Shown piece by piece: positions 1 through 13,218 of a stretch of 64,000 nt of DNA. The translations under genes were made by a program, and so were the position numbers. Under the pieces are notes generated by a model. That model was not told the origin of the DNA. It worked only from the letters and a program-made list of their open reading frames with translations, and searched no databases. The stretch is from Chrysomallon squamiferum. Lineage: Eukaryota > Mollusca > Gastropoda > Neomphalida > Peltospiridae. The stretch is from assembly GCA_012295275.1 (NCBI GenBank), contig CM022672.1, forward strand, positions 29,364,972-29,428,971, given 5' to 3'. Each line of letters opens with the position of its first letter. The stretch's first letter is position 1.

Positions 1-1117
1 AATTTTTAGTTTCTAATTTCAGCACAAATACACATTAATACTGATATGCATATTCATTATCCAGTGGTTTAAACATTCGACTGGACTCTAAGGCAACAGT
101 CACTGGCTATTTCAAACTACAACATAAATATTAGAAAACATATCTATGTACTTGTATTTTGACTAGAAGCATTTGTTTTCATTAAACAAACGTACAAAAA
201 CTAAGTAATAATAATAATAAATAAAAACTATGATTCAGTTAATAACTGAAAAATGGAATGAAATTAGAAATATTGCACACAACGGTTGTTTTAGTTCTGT
301 TTGATATTACAGCTGAGTGAAAACACACGAGTTATGCTTAAAGCTAGAATGAAAGAACAAAAGTCAGAATTATGAAAATACAGTAGTTAGTTAGCAAAAA
401 AACAAAATGTTTTAGCTATCAAATTTATATCTAACAAGACACTGTTTCAAGCTGTAGTATAGCTATGAAGAGATGAAAAAAATATCCCAATATATTCTGC
501 AATCTTCCAGGTTATGATTTTTTTTGTTTTAGATTTCTGAAGTCCAATCTCAAGCAATGACAAAGTGTAACCACCAAAAAGTACAGTTTAAAATAACTCA
601 ATGGCTGCCATTTTTCTTTTATTGTGATGTCATCATATACATGATGGATCTGTGTGCTCAAGTTTCCTCTCTCAATAACAACAAAATACAGTATAAAAAT
701 TCTGTAACTGTGACAAGTTGAAGTGTACCATAACTGTTTAAACTGTTTGCTATAAAGTTTCTTTTCCTAAAATACAGCTGTCAATCCAACATGACAACAA
801 TGACTTCAGTCACAAAGTGTTCAAATGTCTGTTTCAAAATTTTATTGTCACACTTTGTTACAGATGTTGGATTTTATTAGACCATTAAATCCTAACACCA
901 TGGATTCTCTAAAACAAAACATTGATTAAAAAAGAATTTTAATAAAACAGACTGTTGACTTATCAAAACAAAGGATTTAGACAGTAAACAATGTGACAAA
1001 AGAAAACATAGAATTTTATTTAAACAAAATGGCAACAAAAGAAAATTTCTGAGTTTAAAACTCTGTATATATTTTAATCAACAAAATAAATATTAACAGG
1101 TAACAATACACACAACA
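1..1117 (-). other. 3' UTR / downstream flank of TAPT1
   Basis: No coding segment is seen. Read on the minus strand this AT-rich stretch follows the TAPT1 stop and contains several AATAAA-type hexamers (TTTATT on the plus strand, for example near 1015 and 840) that could serve polyadenylation. The real 3' end cannot be placed from sequence alone. Confidence 0.4.
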
Positions 1118-1940
1118 CTATTTAACTTTTTTCTCCTCGTCGACAGGCAAGCCCGAGTGTTGTTGGGTTTCTGCAAGACTTAAAGAATCGAAATATTCCG
1201 AGTCTGGCGTCTGCGTTCCTGACTTGTTTGCTATGTCGGAGACTGCGGCCTGCGTGGAGAGTTCGAGAGAACTGGAACTGGAACACTGACTGATGGTGAC
1301 AACCCCAGACGGCGACTGAATATTCCAACCAGAGTGCAGATCACTATCAACGTCCGTCGTAACAGCGTCTGTGTAATTGTTTACTTGTCTGGACAAGTGG
1401 GGAGACATTACAGGATAACCAGTACTTGTAGCCAAACCACTAGTTTCATTTGTATTTGTATCATTGGTTATACTGATATTTGTAACCAAGTCACTAGTTT
1501 CATTTGTATTTGTATCATTGGTTGCACTGCTATTTGTAAATGTATCTGTGGTTATATCACTTTCAGTTATGTTACCAGTGGTTACACCACTTCTGGTCAT
1601 AGTATCAGTGGTTACACTATTTGTGGTTACAGTGTTACTTACAGATGTTCTTGTAACCTCATCACTTGTTACACCATCGGTCCAAGCAATATTGCTGGTT
1701 ACAGTATTTTCCAAATTGATGAGTCTGGTTACATCACTTGGTGTAACAACATCTCTGTAACCGAGTCTTTCTGAAGTAAATTCTGGTTTTAGTGTGTTGT
1801 CTTTTTCTGCTTTCTTAGGTATGACTTGTGAGTTGATTTCAATTGGCTTTGTCTTGCCAGACGTCTCACTGTGTCGTGACAAGATACGAGAACCGTGGCC
1901 AAGCAAAATGATGCTGTTTAATATCTTGAATGTTAATAAA
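1118..1940 (-). CDS. TAPT1: TAPT1 last coding exon with threonine-rich repeat tail
   Basis: Exon 11 starts after TTTTATTTTAG. It first completes the last conserved TAPT1 segment (FKILNSIILLGHG), then leaves the conserved core for about 250 residues of low-complexity sequence. From roughly 1250 to 1770 the encoded protein is built from degenerate Val-Thr units such as NTVTTNSVTTDTMT. The nonapeptide NDTNTNETS occurs twice, matching a near-perfect DNA direct repeat at about 1438-1470 and 1493-1525. A serine run (CSSSSSLEL) and an acidic-then-basic end (VDEEKKVK) follow, then TAG at 1118-1120. The tail is probably disordered, and the DNA repeats suggest growth by slippage. No domain is recognised in it. 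Confidence 0.9.
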
Positions 1941-4900
1941 CTAAAATAAAACATATTTGTATTTATTAGAAATAAAAAGAATAAGTAAAACACAAGAAGG
2001 TCAAAATCTGCAATTCACTATGGGATAATAACTTTAAATTTATAAAATAAAGATGTATTTTATTTTTTAAGTTTATAAAAATATTAAAAATAATTAAAAA
2101 AGTATGTTAGTTATACACTGGTTTTCATATATAAAACAGTATTTCACTGATTATGCAGCACAAAATTACATTGGCTATTATTTATCGTGTAGATGTAAAT
2201 GTACAAACAAGATAATTCAAGGCTAGATCTAAACCTCAAGTTTTAAAATGATTTTAATTTGTTTTATTTACTAAGCAAAATACAAAAAAATAGTAAAAGA
2301 ATTAATTCTTTTTTTAATGATGAATAATTTCATGAACACAGACATGTACACACACATGCATGCACACAACACACATACACATACACAAACAAATAAATTA
2401 AAAATTATAATAAGTAAATAAAATACTGCATTCACCAGAAGTACAAGAGCACCATGATGGCTATTCCCAGGTAGCCTGAGATTTTCACCGACTTTGAGCA
2501 GATTCTGATTAAGAGACAAGCAAGAGGTATAGGAGTAAAACCCATTCTTCTGGAAACCTGGTCTCCCAGATCTGTGAATGCCTATGAATTAAAAAAAAAA
2601 CAGTAGTAATATTTTATATTTAAAGATATGTGAAACAAAATCATTTCAATAAAGGCAGTCATTTAATATTATCAGTAACAAAGGATCTGTTGTATAATTT
2701 CAGTTTTGTTGCTCTGTTTTAAGATGCTGAACACCGAGTTGTTTGGGTTTAGCAAATACATAAATTAATGTGCATATCCAAAAACATAATTCTGTGGTTT
2801 AAACATGTAAGAAAACAGTGTGTGAATCATTTGTTTTACACGATTCATCACAGACATGTTGACATACACACGTTTTTATTATATTCTACTGAAAAAAATA
2901 TGTTGTCAATTTTGCAAGCCATAGAGAATAAGCTAAATAATTAATTTTAAGATTTTAAATAATTGAGTTCAGTTAACAATTTTTAAATGAATGCATGCTA
3001 ATGATGTTCTTATCAATCTGTTTAAAAAGTCAAGATTTTGGTTTGGCCTTATAAAACTAATTAATTATACAGAGATTTCAATGAAAATAATACATTTCCT
3101 TCTAATTTATTTCTAATTATTAATTAAATTGTTTTTAAGAAATTATAATGAAAAAAGAAAGATTAGAAAAGAAAAAAGAAAGAGAGAAAGAAAGAAAAAA
3201 GAAAATAACTTTTAAAAGGTAAGGACAATAATTTATTTCTGTATCTACAAGTTTAACATTATCAAGTCTTGTAGTACATACGTGTTTCTGTCGACTGGCT
3301 GCCATGTCCTGCACCAGACTCACTGTGAAATCTTTGTAAGCCTGAAAATAACAAATCTCTCTGAATTATTTAAATTTTAATCTTAACAATAAGGAGTTTA
3401 TCAAATATATCTTGAGATTGTAACTGTTTGAGTTTTAACAGTTTCTGCTTAAATTGAGTTATTTCCCCTCCTAGACAGATCAACAATTCTTTATTCAAAT
3501 ATTTGAAAATATGCAATAAATAGTTGGTATAGAATTTTACATGTAATTATACATTAGTATAAAAATTAAATGAAACATGCTGCTTTCAATTTAAACAAAT
3601 AACAAAATAAACAACCACAGAAAAATAAAATATATATTATTAATATCAATATGACCTCCCTACCCAGTGAATGCATTCTGTAAAGTTAACTGTGGAAATC
3701 TGCTGATGCCATTATGTCAACTAATTATCAGTTACAGATATTTCATATACACTTAGCTGAAAATAAATTAAAAGCTTACATCAGAGGAAATCTCATTAAA
3801 TTTTGTAATAAAAGCGTGTTTGATCCAGTCCACGATGAACTCAGCCGCCAGGACAAGAAGAACGTCAGGAACAATCACCCAGATGTGATCTGAAAAACAT
3901 CACACATTAAATCTGTAAGTGCGAAACAATTACAAAATTATTTTTAAATCTATGAAACTATTTTTAAGTGATACTAGAAGTATTTAATTAATATAACAAG
4001 TGTAGATACAAGTGTGTTTTGGAGACAATATTTCATATTCATCAATATAAATAAGTGTAAGATAAATGTTGGGAAGAAACAGAAAGATATATCTTGTTAA
4101 TTAGCTAAAAGGGAATGAAATTAATATTGGGAAGAGAGAGACATTTTAAATTAATCAACAAAAAAGAATCTCAGTTGGGGAAAGATTAATATGGTTTTAG
4201 AATATTGAAACATTTCACTGAAAATAGAAAATTAATTGTAAGACTTTTTCAGGCAGACAAAATAATAACTGAAAAAAATATAAATATATTCATACATCTA
4301 GATGATATTCTGTGGTTCAGTTATGTTACTGGCTGATTGATACTACAAAAATATTTCTGGCAAAACTATCTATGTACAAGTACTTGTATTTTGACTATAA
4401 ACATTTATTTTCAGTAAACAAATGTAAAACTAAATAAATAAATTTTTGAAAAAGTAATTTCAATAGTGAATTTGAAAAAACATATATATAAAATGAATAT
4501 CACTGACATCACCACAGAATATATCACAACTGTGAATAATGTGAATGAATTAAACAATAAAGGACAAATACAAAAAAATAAAGAAATTCCTTCTGTGCAA
4601 AAAGTAAGAATACTAAAAGAGAATGATTTTCTCTGTTTATACATACATACTTAAATACATATATACATACACACACACACACACACAAATATATTCATAC
4701 ATGAAGAATTTTATTTCTTCAATAATCCAATTATTTAATCAGTAAACAGGATACCTAGATTCCAGGCAAACTCAGCCATGTTTCTGAGAAAAACAACTGA
4801 CAGAAGAATGGCGTAATGAAATCTCTCCTTGACATCACTGCAGGAAATTTGAAACAAATTGTTTTTGTCAACTCTCTTGAACAGACTGCCCTTAATCTCC

Positions 4901-5291
4901 ACAAACTGAAACAGAAAACAGTGACCTTACAAAGATGATAGTTTTAAACATCAAAAAAGGCAAAACTATTTTTAAATTTATTGATAAATTAGACTTGTTA
5001 AACATAATAAAAATTAAAATTTTCATCCCAAGTACTTGCTTGTATTCACCAATCTGTCCTCCTGTTTGTGTATATGAACACTGTACTGAACTCCATGTAC
5101 ACTTGTAACTAACTGTATGTACATACATTTATTTAATCGTATATTTCAAAGTATATACTAATGTCTTTCACTATATAATCATTTCAACATCTCATGTTTA
5201 TATAAATATAAACTCTTCCTTGAAAAAGGAACAAAGCATAAATAACTGGCTGTATGAGAAATAATAATAATAATAAAATTAATAGTAATAA

Positions 5292-5361
<70 letters not shown>

Positions 5362-5371
5362 TTAATAATAA

Positions 5372-5406
<35 letters not shown>

Positions 5407-8400
5407 TACTACAACTCTACTACAATTATTATTATTGTTGTTATTGTTAGTTACTATTATTGTTATTACTATATACTTACATTGTTAGACATCATGATGG
5501 TGAGAAGGGATTTGTTGTGCGAGTTGAAAGCCACATTTAAAACTGTTGCTTGTGATAAAATTAACAGTGTGTGTATTACTGGTCACTATTAAGTTTTATA
5601 ACCTTTTAAACATGTAAACCTTAAATTTATTAAACAGAAGAAAGCCTAAAATCCTTTATTTTTTGTTATTATTCAGTTATAACCAGAGACCTTGCAAATG
5701 ATTAAGAGAATAATTTAACTCCAAACCTAAATGATTATGCGATTAAGAATATGTGTAATTGACTATAATGCATATTCTAGAAATTCAAGTATAGCTGATT
5801 AAAGTAAGAATACACTAAGTGATTATGTTTATAACACTTTAAAAACATTTTACCACTGTTTTATATACTGATGTACATAACATTAATACTTCAAATGTTT
5901 ATACCTCTAATAAGATATATGTGTATGGCTTCTGTATGTGTGTGTAGTTCTGTCTGTGTGTTACAGCTGTGTGGTTTGTGTCTGTCTGTCTGTCTGTCTG
6001 TCTGATATAGTTGTATGGCATGTATATATAATTCAATATGACAGAGAGAGAAAGTGAAAATGTGGAGTGTATACTACTATAAGTAACCCCTTATATATTA
6101 TTATTTTAAAAAAAACAGGAATAGAAAGTGTTTGTTTGTGTATTGACAAGGATACTGACATAGATGATGGCAAGGAGAAGATGAGGTATCACACCAAAGT
6201 GTTCTCGTTTCTTTCCTCGCGGCTCCGTCGCTGTCCAGAACAGAGAGTCGAGAATGTCCTGTCCAAACCCAGAAAACAGCCGATCACACAGCTGAACAAA
6301 ATTAAAAACAAGTATTAAATGTCTAATTGAATTTAGTACTTATTTTTTCTCTTAGTGTCCAGAACAGAGATTTAAGAATGACTTTTCCAAATGCAAAAGC
6401 AGACAATAACACAACTAAATAAAATTAAAAACAAGTATTAAACATTTTGACACTTTACTGAAGTGTAGTACTTATTCTTACTCTGAGCTTTCATAAACAT
6501 TTATATGAAAAATCACTTAGATGTTAATTAAGTCATATATTTATGTTACAAGTATGTCACATATTTATTTATAACTACATGATACATATAAAATAATAAA
6601 TACTTCACAGTCTGGGTGAGTTTCCATTCCTGAAAGATTTCAACTCAGGAAGTTAAAGTTACTTCTCAAACTTGTTTATTCCTGTCTGATTTTGTGACTA
6701 CATCAAAATTAGTGATGAAGATATATTCCTTTCATTATTTCAACAAACAAAAAAAATACTAGTCCAATGTTTTTCCTTTCCAAGATTTATTTAAAACAGA
6801 AGACACAATTTGTCCAAAAAAAGAGTGTAACTAAAATAATGATAATAATAACAAGGATCAATAAAAATAAAGACAACTTCTTTTAGAAAGTAATTGTTTC
6901 AAACTCTAAAAAATGAAATCTGTTATTTGTTTTCAGATCAAACTAACTAAGTGTGTGTTAGTACAGTTCTACCATCTAGTGACTAAGAATTATTTAGAAG
7001 TAGTTTCTAGGAACCTTTTATACTATGATTCTTCTAGATAAAGAATAATATTTTAGTTTGATATACCAATCAGTGGGGAAATGTCCAGTATTTTCCCGAT
7101 ATATTGTAAAATACAAATCATTTTTAAATTTTATAATCATCATCATCATCATCTATTTACTTATTTATTTATTTATTTATTCATTCTTTTATTTATTGCC
7201 ATTACTGATTTTTGTAACTGCCTGTCCCAGCTTGGTTTCTATGACGGTTTTTTGAATTATTAATAAATTAATAATAATAATAAAACAAAAAGAATTCTAA
7301 AAACAGAGAGAGATATAATATTATTCAGTTTTGTAATCATAATTTGCTGTAATGACAACTTACATCAAGCATGTTGTAGAAGACGTAGAGTTTTATCACA
7401 GACTGTCCCCGCACAAGGTGATACATCATTGATGTGTCGATGTGGTCGAGAATGAGGCACACAACAAAGAGAATTATTCCTTTGAGCAGATCACAGATGT
7501 GTGCTGATTCTAAATATCTACGAGAACTAGAACTGAAAATTAACAGATACACATTAAAAAAATACTGTATTATAAATTACTAGATAAGCTGAATGAAATA
7601 AATGACAACATCTGAACTGTTTGTATTCCATGTGCTTACAGCCAACATAAAAGAAAAAAACAAAATAGACAAAGAAAATGTGTGTGTGTGTGTGTGTGTG
7701 TGCATGTCTGCATGCATGTGTAATTGAGACATTGAATGCAGTTATATAATGCATCAACACTATAAAAGCTAATGCCAAATGTGAGCGTCTTTTCAAACAA
7801 TTTTGCAAGGATCAAAATGCAGACTATGTAAGATTATTACTTCATACTGATGTAAGGTGGTTATCAAAGGGGAATTGCCTGAAAAGATTCATGGAATTAT
7901 TTGATATTCTTAGTGAGTTCTTGGATGACAAACCGTATGTGACTCTGTTACTGACAGTTGATGGTAAAGCACTTGTCAGTTATTTAGCAGATATATTTGA
8001 AAAACTCAATGTCTTAAATAAGGAGCTCCAAGGAACAAATATGATTCTTGTTAATTCAAAGGCCAAGATATTTGGCTTTATATCATTTCTGGAATTATCC
8101 CAAGAAAATATCTCTGTCAAAAAAATTGAACAATTTTATTGGCTGAATAAATGTGAGGTAACAGACGCTACTTGTCTTGTTATTGTGGAGCACTTAAAAA
8201 TAATGGTAAGTGATTTCAACTTCAGATTTTCTGATTTGAAAGAAATTAATTATCCATCTTGGATGACTCAGCCATTGCTAGTGGATCTGTCAGATGTAAC
8301 CATGGAGTATCAAGGAGAACTTTCAGAATTACAAAATGATGACTCGATTAAAGCCCTGTTCAAAATAAAAGGAACAATGATGTGGCTCTGTGAAGAAACA

Positions 8401-9194
8401 CAAGCTAAATATCCAAATACAAGTAGTTTGGCAAGAAAACTAATGTTACCATTCCCATCGTCATACTTAGTGGAATGTGGATTTAGTGCTGTGAATGACT
8501 TATTACTGAAGGAAAAGAAACCGACTGGATATCACTAAATGAGGCGACTGGAGATTGAAATTAAAAACATTTCTGCCTCGGATAAAATCTCTTTGCAGTA
8601 GACATCAGGCTTAAGGGTCTCATTAATTGATTGTAATTGAATTTATTTAATCTCATGGTAGATATGTTATACACATTATAAAATGGATTTTATTTGATTA
8701 AATTTGAAGTTAAACCCTTTAGTTTTATTTGAAATATACAATTTTTTATGTTATACTTCTTCAAAACTGATATTGTTATTATATCATACTAAACAATTAA
8801 CTGCTATTGTTATATCATACTAAACAATTAATGGGTGGGGGACATGAAGAAATTTGTGATAAAAAAGTGGGGCATGGTACTAAAATGGTTGGGAACCACT
8901 GCTACAAGTACAACTTCTTTATTAGGAGGTATGTTTATTGACCCAGCTAGGTTATGTACTACATTTTTTTTTTTTGACAGAGTCATTTCATTTCTGATTT
9001 TCTTGCTTTCAGTTAATTTAAAAGTTGCTGGTGTACAAATGATTAATATTAACTGTTAGGTGTCAAGCAATAATTATTTGCACAAAAATGAAGTCTGAGA
9101 TTAGAAGAAAAGTGAAGTAATCATTTTATATGCCATACTTATTAACATAGCAGCTAAACAATTGTTATATATATATAATAATAATAATAGTAGA

Positions 9195-9229
<35 letters not shown>

Positions 9230-10437
9230 TAATAAATACATATAAAACATTCATGAAGATTAAAACCAATATTCTCAATTTATTTAATTTGTACTGTTAA
9301 AAATAATTACATAACTGAACATTTAAATTTTAAAAAGAAGAATAACAATGTTACCTGTTAGAAAAGAGACCACAAGGGTGAGTAAAAAGTCTCACTATTG
9401 CTATCAGGATTCGAACTGGCATCAGTGTGAAGATAAAAAGAAAGGCATCCAAGCAGAGAAAAAATCCATATGTACAAAACTACAGTAAGAAAAACAAAAA
9501 ATGTTTTTATGATCTGAATTAAAACAGCTGTTATAATAATAATTTAAAACTTGAAAGACTTTGAATAGACTATTAATTACTATCATATGTGTAGTTGATT
9601 ATATTTAAGCAAGCAAAGAGCTCTATAATTATTATGCCTATGGTCATAATAGTCTTTCGTTTTGTCAAAGCAAAACCAATATAATTTACAATATGTACTT
9701 GTGAATATATATTAATGACAGATGTAAATAAATAACATTAACCTTTTCTAGTTCTCTTGGTGTCTTCATAAATGTGTAGACTCGCTCTCTGCGTTCAGCA
9801 TATTTGAATTCATCTCGCTCCAACATGTACCCTCTTGTCAACTCTGACTTTAGATACCCAAACACAGAGATATCTAAATTTATAAATAAAAAACAAGGAA
9901 TGATCTAATCTGTAAATCTTGATGTTAAGGATATAATTAGTGATGCTAATGATATGATATACCAAATAGAATTATCACTGTAAGCATCTGAACATTCAGA
10001 ACAGGCCAATTTCTCCTAACAAAGTTCCTAAATTAAAAATGTTTCCCAAAACATATCCATCCACTGATGCAATGTCCCCTCATACACTTTCTGCTTCTTT
10101 TGTGGCAGAAGGGTGTCAGTCTCTTATTTAGATTCAGGACAGTTTCTGCTAACAAAATTATGCAGCCTACAATTCCTAAATTAATTATGTTCATATCCAT
10201 CCAGCCTTCCTATATAATATATTAACTATAAATATTCAACAAGACATCCAGTTATGAATACACAGGCTCTGGTCATTGTATGGAAGAAAGGTGTTGATCC
10301 CATATTTTGATCCAGGCCTCAGTTAAAATTAAGTTTGTTTCATTTCCTTGTATGCAAGATTGAAGAACATTCGATTTGGAAATGTCTGAGAAACTTTTAC
10401 TTTATCAAAACCAATAAATTTCAATTATTCTGAATTG

Positions 10438-10469
<32 letters not shown>

Positions 10470-11177
10470 TTTATTTATTTATTTATTATTATTTCCTGGA
10501 TTTATTTTTTCTTTTTGTCTATGTGCTGTTATTAATTACTGTCAAAATTAACTGCAAGGTTTCGCATTTCCTAGTTACTTCCCTTGATTAAAAAACCAAA
10601 GATAAAAGCAAGTAATAATAATAATAATAAAAAGAGTAAAAATATTGGAATCTGCATTAATTATTATTATTATACAATGATGGAGAAAAGGTGAACTTTA
10701 CTGATTTAACATCCTGGAAGCATTTTCTTTATTCATTATTTATATTTGCAATGACAGAATTGTTTTTGACAAAGAAAAATATTTATTTTATCATTTTTGT
10801 ACTTATTTATACATATTTAATATGTGAAATATTTTAAGGAAAATAAAACAAAGTTAAGAATTTTATTTTTCAAACAAGTGTTTCATCTGTTTGGTAACTT
10901 GCGTGTATCATAATCATTAGTCGATTAGATCACAGATATTTTTTCATGTTTCCTTTATTTCTGTAAGAATATTTTCAGATCATTTAATTTTTATTAATTC
11001 AAATTTAAATATAATTACTTATTTCTAACATGGCTAGTGGATATATATATATAATGGCATACTTTTAAGAAATCGGTCCTTCCGTGAACGTTTTTTATCT
11101 GGGACTGATTCTGCCTTGCTTGCAAAACTTCCATCTGGTCCAGGATTTCTTGCATATATCTTCTCTTCTGACGTCAT
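1118..11177 (-). CDS. TAPT1: TAPT1 homologue (transmembrane anterior posterior transformation protein 1), 11 coding exons
   Basis: Multi-pass membrane protein. In vertebrates TAPT1 sits at the ciliary base/ER-Golgi and is needed for cilium formation and skeletal patterning (family knowledge). Exons in transcript order: 11177-11063, 9873-9743, 9479-9355, 7532-7364, 6291-6156, 5578-5481, 4905-4755, 3889-3780, 3341-3282, 2581-2436, 1940-1118. Every junction has AG/GT ends and the phases close exactly, giving 2064 nt and 687 aa. Family landmarks by exon: exon 2 FGYLKSELTRGYM and ERRERVYTFM; exon 3 FFLCLDAFLFIFTL; exon 4 HICDLLKG and SMMYHLVRGQSVIKLY; exon 5 DRLFSGFGQDILDSLFWTAT; exon 6 LNVAFNSHNKSLLTIMMSNN; exon 7 FVEIKGSLFKR; exon 8 KHAFITKFNEI. 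The intron after exon 5 is entered at GTATCC (6155), not at the GTCAGT four bases earlier in the transcript; only the former keeps frame and family alignment. The start ATG is the first in the exon. The protein is about 120 aa longer than I recall for human TAPT1 because of the C-terminal tail. Identity is near certain; exact splice choice is inferred. Confidence 0.95.
5259..5411. repeat. (TAA)n-(TTA)n inverted microsatellite
   Basis: A run of TAA triplets (to about 5368) is followed at once by a run of TTA triplets (about 5372-5405), so the two halves are reverse complements. The repeat lies in the TAPT1 intron about 70 bp past the donor site of exon 6 (5481). Translations of this stretch (poly-Ile/Tyr) are artefacts. 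Confidence 0.9.
7748..8901 (+). pseudogene. hAT transposase relic (ZBED5/SCAND3/GTF2IRD2-like), 3' half with right terminal repeat
   Basis: Dead DNA transposon inside TAPT1 intron 3, on the opposite strand. An open frame from just after a stop near 7747 to 8538 encodes the C-terminal half of a ZBED5-type hAT transposase: HTDVRWLSKGNCLKRFMELF before the first ATG (7891), then the dimerisation-region hallmark FPSSYLVECGFSAVNDLLLK. The frame shifts by one base near 8519. In the new frame the usual continuation (NRLDITK, then GDLRLKL) is readable but broken by TGA at about 8540. The catalytic N-terminal half and zinc-finger BED domain are absent. At 8887-8901 the sequence GGTTGGGAACCACTG is the reverse complement of a Charlie-type hAT terminus, so the right end is preserved. 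No left terminus was found; the relic begins near a TG microsatellite (7681-7702). Confidence 0.88.
9177..9235. repeat. (AAT)n microsatellite in TAPT1 intron 3
   Basis: An interrupted AAT run just downstream of the hAT relic; no coding content. Confidence 0.85.
9998..10320. repeat. Diverged tandem duplication in TAPT1 intron 1
   Basis: Two similar blocks follow each other. One starts CAGGCCAATTTCTCCTAACA near 9998 and the other CAGGACAGTTTCTGCTAACA near 10126. Both then contain TTCCTAAATTA, CATATCCATCCA and a GGCAGAAGGGTGT / GGAAGAAAGGTGT match in the same order. Spacing differs between copies, so this is an old duplication. It resembles short dispersed repeat families, but no family is recognised. 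Confidence 0.55.
10440..10467. repeat. poly(T) tract followed by TTTA repeats
   Basis: An uninterrupted T run, then ATTTATTTATTT, in TAPT1 intron 1. Read on the minus strand it is a poly(A) tract and could be the tail of an old retrotransposed copy, but no body was recognised beside it. Confidence 0.6.
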
Positions 11178-11787
11178 TTTTAATTCTCAAGAAAATATAA
11201 AGGCAAACTGGTCAGTGACATCAATAAACAACTTCATGTAATTGTTGAAATCTCAATACATCGCCAATCACTTAACTCCATTCTGACAAAACTAAAATTT
11301 TGACGCCATAATACTACAGTCTATATATAAATGTTACGCTTTCATGTTTATTAACGTGAACAACGAAAGTATGGGAATACCAGTCGAGTGTTGGCGTCAA
11401 ATGTGAAATCTCGAACTTGAATTCGAGACTTGTATTGAATACAAATAATAAATAAAGATAAAAAAAAAATACAAATAATAAAAAAAATGTATTGTTTTTT
11501 TGTTTTTTTTTCCAAGTATGTTAACTGAATCTAATTAATTTTTGTCATTACTTTTTCCAACTCGAGGTACTTTTTATTTATAAATGATTTTAATAAATAA
11601 ATAAATGCAGACGACGGTAACAGTAGTATGGACCTATGATTTTTTTAGAATAAAAATAGGAAAGTCATTGTTTGTATACATAATAGTGCATGTTTTAGAA
11701 GTTGGAAGCTTTTTGTTTTAACGAAAAAGAGTGAACATTTTATTTTTAATAAAAAAAAAAAAAAAAAATAAGGCTGGTTGACGTACC

Positions 11788-11838
<51 letters not shown>

Positions 11839-12900
11839 TTTCTGTTGTAAAACTGATTCAAGCGTTATAGTGAATTTATCAAGGCAATCATTCAAATATC
11901 ACGTGATCAGTTTGCTTTTTACATGTTCATACGACTTCTAATGCACTGAAAATTATATATAATGATTTCAAGTATCGTTTTACAACTACTGTTTGCTATG
12001 GAGTTTTAGCAGAGTAACGTGTCCACATTATGGTACTTAATGAGAATAATCATCTTCATATTCACGCGCCAGTGTCTGTGAAAATGATTTATTTTATTTT
12101 ATTTTACTATTATTTTATTATTGGTTTATTTTTTGGCTGGCGACGTCGTAATAATATCTGAAACAAAAAATATAGTACGAAGCGTGTACGAGATGGTATG
12201 AAGTCAAAGTTACCAACAACAAAAAAAAAAGGTTTCGACCTTTGCAGCAATTAACAGACATCTATGTATACGAGGCATTGATTAAATGACATATTTCCCC
12301 AAATAACTTTTAATAATCCATATAGAAATGACTGCATTATGAAGGCATACGTATTTAAAAGTTTGTAAACACTAATCGGCGTTCGACGCTGCCATCTTTT
12401 ATTTCGATCGGGTTACCGATAGCTCGCGGAAATTTTTAAAATCCAAATTAAATTGTTTTGCGTCCATTTTTCAGAACCTTTTATGATTTACACTGATAAA
12501 GATAAGGATGGTTGATCATATTTCCAAACCATGATGTCAAGCGCCTTTTCTAACTACTTTTTCAACTTAATCAAACTTTTCAAACTGGATTATTTTTGTG
12601 TAAATGCGTGCATAATAAACTGAAATTATAATGCGGAATAAGATTATTGTATTATCTTTTGTACTTGTCAATGTTTCCCCTGTCAGATCCCATCAGAAAA
12701 GAACATTTATGGGTTCTTTGTACCTATTAAATCGACGAAATTTCTTGAGGCTTTTTTACGTGCCGTTTCGAGTTATCGTTTCTGTTGGTCCATGATAGCA
12801 ACAGCTGTCAAGTTAATAAAAATAACATTCGCAAACATTTACACTGACAGTTCTAGATGTTTCGTCAGTTTTACAGAAATAATTTTAAGTGATTTTTTAA
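11178..12900. other. Upstream flank of TAPT1
   Basis: No coding exon is supported. The first 200 bp should contain the TAPT1 promoter and 5' UTR on the minus strand; no clear TATA box stands out. An (ATT)n run lies near 11790-11836. Around 12390-12425 there is a CpG-richer patch with a short minus-strand ATG frame of seven codons in a good start context, too short to call a gene. Confidence 0.4.
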
Positions 12901-12916
12901 AATTATTATTATCCAA

Positions 12917-12918
<2 letters not shown>

Positions 12919-12972
<54 letters not shown>

Positions 12973-13036
12973 AATTATTATAAATAAATAAATAAATAAA
13001 TCTGATCATCTGATAATGATTTTTTTTAAAAGGTAT

Positions 13037-13067
<31 letters not shown>

Positions 13068-13168
13068 GCTCATTTGTGTGATATAAGATTTATGTAAAAA
13101 TATATATTAATAATCCATGAGTTACTGTGAACGGGTTTCTTTTACATGGAAATAATTATTTATATTTT

Positions 13169-13218
<50 letters not shown>

